Below are positions 6,152 to 10,613 of a stretch of DNA of 10,613 bases, piece after piece. This stretch comes from Sva-07 sp031426215 (lineage in GTDB: Bacteria > Actinomycetota > Acidimicrobiia > Acidimicrobiales > Ilumatobacteraceae): the NCBI GenBank assembly GCA_031426215.1, contig JANPKU010000071.1, forward strand, positions 1-10,613, in the 5' to 3' direction. The notes below the pieces were generated by a model that worked only from the letters and a program-made list of their open reading frames with translations, searched no databases and was not told where the DNA came from. Each line of letters begins with the position of its first letter. The first letter of the stretch is position 1. Position numbers and translations under genes: made by a program.

Positions 6152-6468
6152 CACGTTGACGTCACCGGGCTCACCGGGGTGCTGACGAGGTCGCCTTCCA
6201 AGACGTCGTAGTCGTCGGCATCGGTGCCATCCTCCGCTTCGAGGAAGATGCAATCGCCCGGACAGTCGAGCGCAGCGGCGATGACCGCATCGACGAGCTT
6301 CGGCCGGACCGCGACGACGCTGATTCGACCACCTGGATCGTTGCCGACGTTGCCGCTTTCGTCTCGAACGTAGGAGATGCCGTCCTCGAGCAGCACGAAC
6401 ACCTCGGGGCAGTGATCGGTGCAGAGCCCGTCTCCAGTGCACAGGTCCTGATCGATCCAGACACGCAT
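6151..6468 (-). CDS. Ferredoxin, [3Fe-4S]/[4Fe-4S] type, P450-associated
   Basis: A soluble electron carrier of 105 residues, probably donating electrons to the P450 upstream. It begins MRVWIDQDLCTGDGLC. Cysteines are Cys10, Cys16, Cys20, Cys69 and Cys73. The pattern C-x5-C ... C-P matches the single-cluster ferredoxins that serve actinobacterial P450s. Where a [4Fe-4S] protein would have its second cysteine, a glycine is present (CTGDGLC), which favours a [3Fe-4S] cluster. Cys20 (DHCPEVF) and Cys73 (CPGDC) are extra and could alter this. The tail after about residue 75 is acidic, then Ser/Thr-rich. The ATG at 6468 is preferred over the GTG at 6471 because GGAGG (6477-6473) lies 4 nt upstream of the ATG. 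It follows the P450 by 133 nt and overlaps the next gene by one base. Confidence 0.9.
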   Translation of the reverse strand: MRVWIDQDLCTGDGLCTDHCPEVFVLLEDGISYVRDESGNVGNDPGGRISVVAVRPKLVDAVIAAALDCPGDCIFLEAEDGTDADDYDVLEGDLVSTPVSPVTST

Positions 6469-6601
6469 CACCCCTCCCAGCGCAACTCCAACGCGAACCC
6501 GGACCGAGATCCCAGATCGGCACCGGATTCCGAATCCCGTCGTACTCCTCGGCGACGCGACGTGTCAATCGTCTTCTCGATGCGGCGCCACTGCGTCTCA
6601 C

Positions 6602-7978
6602 TCAACGAGCAGCCACCCGCATCGGCACGCCGCCGACGGGGCGGCTGACGATCAGACCGGACGCCGCTGGCGGCTGCCCGACCATGGAGTTGAGATCGAC
6701 GCGCTGGGCCAGGCGAGCGACGATGAGTGTCAGTTCCATCTGTGCCAGGGCGAAGCCGATGCACATTCGCGGACCCCGCCCGAACGGCACCCAGGCGTCG
6801 TCGGCAAGCGCCTTCTGGGCCTCGTCGAGATCGGCGAAACGTTCCGGTCGGAACTCGTCGGGATCCGTCCAGGATCCGGGGTCGCGTCCAGCCAGATACG
6901 GCGACCACAGCACCAACGTGCCCGCCGGGATGGAGTGGTCGCCCACCTCGACGTCGGTGACTGCCTGTCGCGCACCGATGCCTGAAGCCGGATGAAGGCG
7001 CAGCGTCTCGCGCATGACGACATTGGCGAAGCTCAGCCGGGCGAGCGACGACTCGTCCGCAGTCACGGACTCATCCAACGGACCGAAAACTGTGTCCGCC
7101 TCGTCGCGCAACCGAGTCAACACGTCGGGGCGGATCGCTGCCTCCCAGATGATCCAGGCGAGCGACGATGCCGTCGTGTCGTAACCAGCGCCGATGAGCG
7201 ACTTCACCTGATCGCGGATCTCGGCGTCGGTCAGGTCGCTTCGATGAACGAGCGCATCGATCACATCGCCAGTTGCGTCGTCATCGGAGATGTCGCCGTT
7301 GCGCGATGCGGCGATCGCCGTGTCGATCAACGCGTCGAGCGCCGCGCGATCCTGGCGTACCCCTGCTCGCAGCGTGTACGGGAACGGATGCGGGATCTGG
7401 CGCTGGAGCGGGCTCGAGAGGTATTCCTGAGCTCGCGCGAATCTCACGTCGATCTCGGCGGTGTGCTCCACGAGCCGCTCACCGAACAGCGCCCGAACGA
7501 CGATCTCGATCAGGAGACGCCGACCGAATGGATACAGATCGGTGGGCGATCCGCTCGGAGCCGTCGCGAGGAGATGGTCGATGGCCACATCTGCACGCTC
7601 GACGATCATCGGGATCCACCGATTCAGACGTCGACGCCCGAACGCCTGCTGCACTGCGCCTCGGCGGCGACGGTGGTCGACACCATCGGAGGCGATCATC
7701 GTGTGTTTGCCGACGACGAACGGGAACGGGCTCAGCGGTGTATCCCAACGGAACCGGTCGTTGGGTTGCATCAACAGGTCACGAATCAGCGGCGGTGAAC
7801 CGACGACCACGAACTTCAGCGGACCTGCGCCCATCGCACACAGCGGACCATACGACTGGGTCAGCTCGTCCAACACGGTCTGGGGTGTGTCGGTCAACCC
7901 GCGCATGAACCGCACCTGATCCCGACGTCGCGCCCGCGGAATCGCCCGGAACTCGCCGGACACACCGAGACTCACCAT
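6602..7978 (-). CDS. Cytochrome P450
   Basis: A 458-residue heme monooxygenase, full length for the family and without a membrane anchor, as expected for a bacterial soluble P450. The I-helix oxygen-activation motif AGYDTT is at 264-269, the K-helix ExxR is Glu324-Arg327 (RETLRLHP) and the heme loop PFGRGPRMCIG carries the ligand Cys406. The C-helix region around HRRRRGAVQQAFG (about 102-114) is typical of CYP groups such as the mycobacterial CYP135/138 types, but I cannot assign a subfamily. The substrate is unknown; a lipid, fatty acid or terpenoid is plausible. The ATG at 7978 has AGGAGG 6 nt upstream. The ferredoxin gene next on the strand is the likely redox partner, while no ferredoxin reductase is in the window. 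It is divergent from the SnoaL-like gene. Confidence 0.95.
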   Translation of the reverse strand: MVSLGVSGEFRAIPRARRRDQVRFMRGLTDTPQTVLDELTQSYGPLCAMGAGPLKFVVVGSPPLIRDLLMQPNDRFRWDTPLSPFPFVVGKHTMIASDGVDHRRRRGAVQQAFGRRRLNRWIPMIVERADVAIDHLLATAPSGSPTDLYPFGRRLLIEIVVRALFGERLVEHTAEIDVRFARAQEYLSSPLQRQIPHPFPYTLRAGVRQDRAALDALIDTAIAASRNGDISDDDATGDVIDALVHRSDLTDAEIRDQVKSLIGAGYDTTASSLAWIIWEAAIRPDVLTRLRDEADTVFGPLDESVTADESSLARLSFANVVMRETLRLHPASGIGARQAVTDVEVGDHSIPAGTLVLWSPYLAGRDPGSWTDPDEFRPERFADLDEAQKALADDAWVPFGRGPRMCIGFALAQMELTLIVARLAQRVDLNSMVGQPPAASGLIVSRPVGGVPMRVAAR

Positions 7979-8012
7979 GGGCCACCTCCTCGGTCGAGAT
8001 CAGTAGAGGTTC

Positions 8013-8041
8013 ACCATGCGCCGGCGAGTCGTGGATGTCAA
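8013..8041 (-). promoter_or_regulatory. Possible P450 operon promoter
   Basis: On the minus strand a perfect TTGACA (8041-8036) is followed, after 17 nt, by CATGGT (8018-8013), a poor -10. The consensus -35 and correct spacing support it; the weak -10 does not. A transcript from here would carry the AGGAGG site before the P450 start. Confidence 0.35.
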
Positions 8042-8173
8042 CGCCTCCAGTCTCGAAGATCCAGGTGTCTCGAGTTCGCAAGGAGCTCCTCGAGTCGGCG
8101 ATGTCCACCGCAAAACTTCGCGCTGGACACCGCCGGTCGCAAGGCGCACAGTCGACAGCGAAGCGGAGGTCCG

Positions 8174-8602
8174 ATGGGCATCGAACACAACAAGGCCGTC
8201 GTGCGGCGGCTCTTCGACGAAGTGTGGAACGGTCGACGATTCGACGTGATCGACGAGCTCTACGCACCCGATTACGTGGCCGACTACCAGCCGTACGCGC
8301 CGCTGCGAACTGGACGAGATTCGGTCCGGGAGATGGTGGAGCGAGCGTGGACCACCACGCCGGACTACCACGAGGAGCTCCTGGGCATGGTCGCCGAGGG
8401 GGATGTCGTCGCCGTCCACCTGCGCATCACCGGCACCCAACTCGGCGCATGGGGTCGGATCCCGCCGACCGGCAAACGCCTCGAGTTCGAGGAGATGATC
8501 CTCCTCACCTTCAACTCCGACGGTCAGGTCGTCCACCAGCGTGGCATCGTCGACAACCTTCTCGGTCTCCGGCAGGTCGGTGTGATGCCGACGCCAACCT
8601 GA
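8174..8602 (+). CDS. SnoaL-like / ester-cyclase-family protein (NTF2-like fold)
   Basis: A 142-residue single-domain protein of the SnoaL-like polyketide-cyclase superfamily. Typical features in order are the N-terminal helix NKAVVRRLFDEVWNGR (about 6-21), the DELYAPDYV segment (27-35), TTPDYHEELLGMVAEGDVVAVHLRITGTQLGAWGR split over two strands (about 61-95), PPTGKRLEFEEM (97-108) and a C-terminal DNLLGLRQVG (127-136). Members act as small cyclases, hydrolases or binding proteins; most are uncharacterised, so the reaction is not assigned. The ATG at 8174 has GGAGG (8165-8169) 4 nt upstream. It is divergent from the P450 with a 195-bp shared upstream region, so co-regulation and a shared substrate pathway are possible. 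It converges on the third hydrolase gene. Confidence 0.85.
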   Translation: MGIEHNKAVVRRLFDEVWNGRRFDVIDELYAPDYVADYQPYAPLRTGRDSVREMVERAWTTTPDYHEELLGMVAEGDVVAVHLRITGTQLGAWGRIPPTGKRLEFEEMILLTFNSDGQVVHQRGIVDNLLGLRQVGVMPTPT

Positions 8603-8641
8603 CTCGCCGATTCGCATGGACCTGATCGACGATTTCGTCGC

Positions 8642-9544
8642 TCAGCCCGAGACGGTGCCGACACGATCGACGAAGGCGAGCGCTGCGTCCCGGAATCGGT
8701 CGCGTGCCGCAAGCTCATCGTGCATCAGGTGGCCGGCGCCGTCGATCACCACGTACTCGGTGGCGGGTGAGATGTCAGCGAAGTGTTGAGCCAGCGTCGG
8801 GTCGGCGACCGCATCAGGCTTCGACGGATCGGCGCAGACGATGAGCGACGGCACCAGGAACGGGACGTCAGCGTCGAGGAAGGTACCGATCGTGCCGGTC
8901 AGCACCGGATCGAGCACGCTGGCGTCGACCGCCAACAACGACCCCGCCATCGACGTGATCCCGTCGGGATGAAGGAGCTCGCCGAACGTGCCACCCGATG
9001 CAGTTGGAGCAGCGGCGAGGATGCCGGAGAGCACGTCCACGGTGATGCCCGACGACTGGAGCCGTGGCGCCGACTCGCGAATCAGGCGGAACGACGCCAG
9101 GAGCGAGTTGCCTTCCGGCACCGGCTCGCCGGCGGCCGCTTCATCGGTTTCGTCGCTCGCCGCGGGGTTCCCGGCGAGACCCAATGGCGGGTCCTCCATC
9201 AGCGCGGCAACGACGAGATCGGGGTGCTGTTGCGCGAGCACCGCCGCGGTTGCTCCACCAAGCGAGTGCCCCATCACGACGCAGGGCCGGCCGGCCGCCT
9301 GCTCGATCGCCGCGACTGCATCGCTCACATAGCCGGCGGGGCTGTACGCCCCCGGCGCCCGGTCGGACCCGCCGTGACCACGGAAGTCGAGCCGCAACAC
9401 ACGGAAACGTTCGGCCAGGATCGGAACGATCCACTCCCACGTCCCACCGAACGAGGTGATGCCGTGCAACAGCAGCATCGGCGGCGCCATCGGATCGCCA
9501 TCCTCGGCCACATGGAGTTCGATGGACTGGTTGCTGATCTTCAC
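8642..9544 (-). CDS. Alpha/beta hydrolase
   Basis: A 300-residue alpha/beta-fold hydrolase with the oxyanion motif LLLHGITSFGGTW (His27-Gly28), the segment LDFRGHGGSDR (52-62), nucleophile Ser94 in MGHSLGG and His272 in GAGHLMH. The acid is probably Asp239 or Asp244 in CADPSKPDAV, since the usual GxxD form is altered. The cap (about 120-205) has an acidic Ala-rich insertion (about 128-145). The substrate is not predictable. The start is GTG at 9544 (MKISNQSIEL). A TACGGT box 7 nt upstream and no Shine-Dalgarno suggest a leaderless mRNA. It is divergent from smpB, with 117 bp between start codons, and converges on the SnoaL-like gene with 39 bp between. Confidence 0.9.
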   Translation of the reverse strand: MKISNQSIELHVAEDGDPMAPPMLLLHGITSFGGTWEWIVPILAERFRVLRLDFRGHGGSDRAPGAYSPAGYVSDAVAAIEQAAGRPCVVMGHSLGGATAAVLAQQHPDLVVAALMEDPPLGLAGNPAASDETDEAAAGEPVPEGNSLLASFRLIRESAPRLQSSGITVDVLSGILAAAPTASGGTFGELLHPDGITSMAGSLLAVDASVLDPVLTGTIGTFLDADVPFLVPSLIVCADPSKPDAVADPTLAQHFADISPATEYVVIDGAGHLMHDELAARDRFRDAALAFVDRVGTVSG

Positions 9545-9551
9545 GTCGCCG

Positions 9552-9557
9552 ACCGTA
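9552..9557 (-). promoter_or_regulatory. Putative -10 box of the third hydrolase (leaderless)
   Basis: TACGGT (TAnnnT) on the minus strand is followed by 7 nt and the GTG start at 9544. There is no ribosome-binding site in between. Confidence 0.4.
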
Positions 9558-9628
9558 GATCGCCGTCACCGTCGATCGACACTCCGAGCAGAACCGGAAC
9601 TCCGACGGGCCACGTCGATCACGGTCGG

Positions 9629-9634
9629 TAGGGT
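9629..9634 (+). promoter_or_regulatory. Putative -10 box of smpB
   Basis: TAGGGT lies 27 nt before the smpB ATG. Transcription would start near 9641, giving a leader of about 20 nt that contains AGAAGG. No good -35 is visible. The identical hexamer precedes the next gene. Confidence 0.35.
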
Positions 9635-9661
9635 TGCATCTCCTCCGAGAAGGTGAACCGC

Positions 9662-10180
9662 ATGGCGAAGGGCAAGAAGACCAAGAAGGACAAGGGTGCC
9701 GGCGACGGCACTCATCTGATCGCCTCCTACAAGCGCGCCTATCGCGACTACGACATCCTCGACACCTACGAAGCGGGCGTGGTGCTCACCGGGAGCGAAG
9801 TGAAAAGCCTGCGTGAGGGCAACGCCCAGATCGCCGAGGGCTACGCCCGGGTGCAGCGCGGTGAGATGTGGCTCGATGGCATCCACATTCCGCCGTACAC
9901 GAACGCGATCGGCTTCGGCGCGCACGACCCCGATCGCCAACGCAAGCTGCTGCTCAACCGGGCCGAGATCGACAAGCTCGATCAGCGTGTCGCCCAGGGA
10001 AGCCTGACGATCGTGCCGTTGCGCCTCTACTGGAAGGACGGTCGAGCCAAGATCGAACTGGGCTTGGCCAAGGGTCGCACCAAGGGCGACAAGCGTCAGC
10101 ACATGGCCGAGCGCGACGCCGACCGCGAGATCCAGACCGAGTTCAACCGCGCCAACAAGTACGGCGATGCCAATCGCTGA
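9662..10180 (+). CDS. smpB: SsrA-binding protein SmpB
   Basis: SmpB binds tmRNA and guides it to stalled ribosomes for trans-translation. The 172-residue protein has a Lys-rich N-terminus (MAKGKKTKKDKG). The OB-fold core includes YEAGVVLTGSEVKSLREG (about 36-53), YARVQRGEMWLDGIHIPPY (about 61-79), HDPDRQRKLLLNR (88-100) and LTIVPLRLYWKDGRAKIELGLAKG (about 115-138). The basic tail DKRQHMAERDADREI (143-157) is the part that enters the mRNA channel. The ATG at 9662 is chosen because AGAAGG (9648-9653) lies 8 nt upstream; an in-frame GTG at 9653 overlaps that site. Orthologues commonly start MAKGKK or similar. No tmRNA gene is visible in the remaining window. Confidence 0.96.
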   Translation: MAKGKKTKKDKGAGDGTHLIASYKRAYRDYDILDTYEAGVVLTGSEVKSLREGNAQIAEGYARVQRGEMWLDGIHIPPYTNAIGFGAHDPDRQRKLLLNRAEIDKLDQRVAQGSLTIVPLRLYWKDGRAKIELGLAKGRTKGDKRQHMAERDADREIQTEFNRANKYGDANR

Positions 10181-10184
10181 TCGT

Positions 10185-10190
10185 TAGGGT
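10185..10190 (+). promoter_or_regulatory. Putative -10 box of the ABM gene (leaderless)
   Basis: TAGGGT is followed by 6 nt and the ATG at 10197. No Shine-Dalgarno lies between, so transcription would begin at the start codon. It sits 5 nt after the smpB stop, so the gene may also be read from the smpB promoter. Confidence 0.4.
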
Positions 10191-10196
10191 CGCCGG

Positions 10197-10499
10197 ATGC
10201 TGATCGTCGCCGGTTCCATCACCACCGAGGACGGCGGGCGCGCTGCGTTCCTCGACGCCGTCGCTCCGATGGTCGCCGCCACCCACACCGAGCCGGGCTG
10301 CCGCGAGTACGTCTTCTCGCCCGATCCGGACGACGGCAATCGGGTCATGCTGTTCGAACTGTGGGACGACCAGGATGCGCTCGATGCGCACTTCGCAAGC
10401 GACCACATGGCCGAGTTCCAGCGTGCCAGCGCCGGCCTGCCCGTCACCGGCCGAGACATCAAGAAGTACACGATCTCCGACGTCGGCCCAGTCCGCTGA
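10197..10499 (+). CDS. ABM-domain (YgiN-like) monooxygenase family protein
   Basis: A 100-residue single-domain protein of the antibiotic-biosynthesis-monooxygenase superfamily (dimeric ferredoxin-like alpha/beta fold). Diagnostic segments are MLIVAGSITT (1-10), THTEPGCREYVFSPDPDD (29-46), MLFELWDDQDALDAHFASDHM (about 51-71, split over strand and helix, with Glu54, Trp56, His65 and His70) and a C-terminal strand IKKYTI (88-93). Members include quinol monooxygenases and many proteins of unknown role that oxidise aromatic substrates or act in stress metabolism; no flavin or metal site is evident. The ATG at 10197 lies 16 nt after the smpB stop. A TAGGGT box 6 nt upstream suggests an independent leaderless start. 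Which substrate it uses cannot be told. Confidence 0.87.
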   Translation: MLIVAGSITTEDGGRAAFLDAVAPMVAATHTEPGCREYVFSPDPDDGNRVMLFELWDDQDALDAHFASDHMAEFQRASAGLPVTGRDIKKYTISDVGPVR

Positions 10500-10531
10500 C
10501 CGGCCACCGCTGGCGTCATGCGCCGCGCCCG

Positions 10532-10613
10532 CCGGAGCGATGAGCGAAACGCCGGCATCCGGGCGGTTGGCTCATCACCAGCGAACGTAGGACCGGAGCG
10601 ATGAGCGAAACGC
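10532..10613. repeat. Direct repeat C (two copies, second at the window edge)
   Basis: A 21-base sequence, CGGAGCGATGAGCGAAACGC preceded by C, occurs at 10532-10552 and 10593-10613, 61 bases apart. The second copy may continue past the edge. Each copy holds ATGAGCGAAACG with GGAG just before, so it could also read as a gene start (MSET). The first copy opens a 16-codon frame ending with TAG at 10588-10590. CTCATC at 10571-10576 can pair with GATGAG at 10539-10544. The region 10500-10613 contains no other gene I can support. Confidence 0.7.

Noticed and set aside
5117..6211. A 364-residue open frame on the plus strand over mec and the membrane-protein gene
   Set aside because: Its Arg/His/Asp-rich composition is typical of an antisense frame, and the minus strand has a clear JAMM motif and coupled genes.
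6992..7798. A plus-strand open frame over the P450
   Set aside because: The P450 reads completely on the minus strand with all motifs, and the plus frame shows no recognisable feature.
8630..8639. GACGATTTCGTC stem between convergent genes as terminator
   Set aside because: The stem is 5 bp with a 2-nt loop and overlaps the stop region of the hydrolase gene without a T-tract; too weak to call.
8783..9631. A 282-residue plus-strand open frame
   Set aside because: It is antisense to the third hydrolase, whose nucleophile and His motifs are intact, and it runs into the smpB promoter region.
10500..10613. Possible tmRNA gene after smpB
   Set aside because: No tRNA-like acceptor end or tag-encoding frame is visible in the short remainder; only the direct repeat is seen.

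Overview
The window is GC-rich throughout and dense with bacterial genes. Its gene families (a CysM/Mec-type cysteine pathway close to murI, Thr-rich secreted proteins, a P450/ferredoxin pair) and its GTG/TTG starts and -10 boxes lying 6-8 nt before start codons point to an actinobacterium. An Acidimicrobiia-type lineage is my best guess. That placement rests on style and gene content, not on a marker gene.

Layout, left to right. The left edge holds the first 135 codons of murI (glutamate racemase, minus strand). A perfect 20-bp inverted repeat follows, then a membrane-anchored fasciclin-domain protein (minus). A divergent pair of tandem alpha/beta hydrolases of two different families (plus) comes next. 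They end in a second copy of the same inverted repeat, which separates them from the convergent gene cysM (minus). Upstream of cysM lie its own promoter and two tandem copies of a different hairpin repeat. A minus-strand gene run reads cytochrome P450 -> ferredoxin -> small membrane protein -> Mec-like JAMM peptidase, with a TGATG stop/start overlap between ferredoxin and membrane protein. Divergent from the P450 is a SnoaL-like protein (plus). Then come a third alpha/beta hydrolase (minus), smpB (plus), an ABM-domain monooxygenase (plus), and a direct repeat cut by the right edge.

The clearest biological story is cysteine synthesis. Mycobacterium tuberculosis has mec-cysO-cysM followed shortly by murI. 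Here mec, cysM and murI are all present on the same strand in that order, but the sulfur-carrier gene cysO is not between mec and cysM. That gap holds two repeat hairpins and a cysM promoter instead. The CysM protein keeps an arginine that matches the phosphoserine-binding Arg220 of the mycobacterial enzyme, so it probably uses O-phosphoserine and needs a carrier protein encoded elsewhere.

The second theme is intergenic repeats. Three kinds of short repeat, all containing GAAAC-type cores, sit at gene ends in this 10.6 kb, and one supplies the stop codon of a gene. The third theme is a likely leaderless mode of expression for several genes (murI, two hydrolases, the ABM protein), beside others with clear Shine-Dalgarno sites (cysM, P450, ferredoxin, SnoaL, smpB). 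No RNA gene, CRISPR array, insertion sequence or phage gene was seen, and no stretch above 300 bases lacks a gene.
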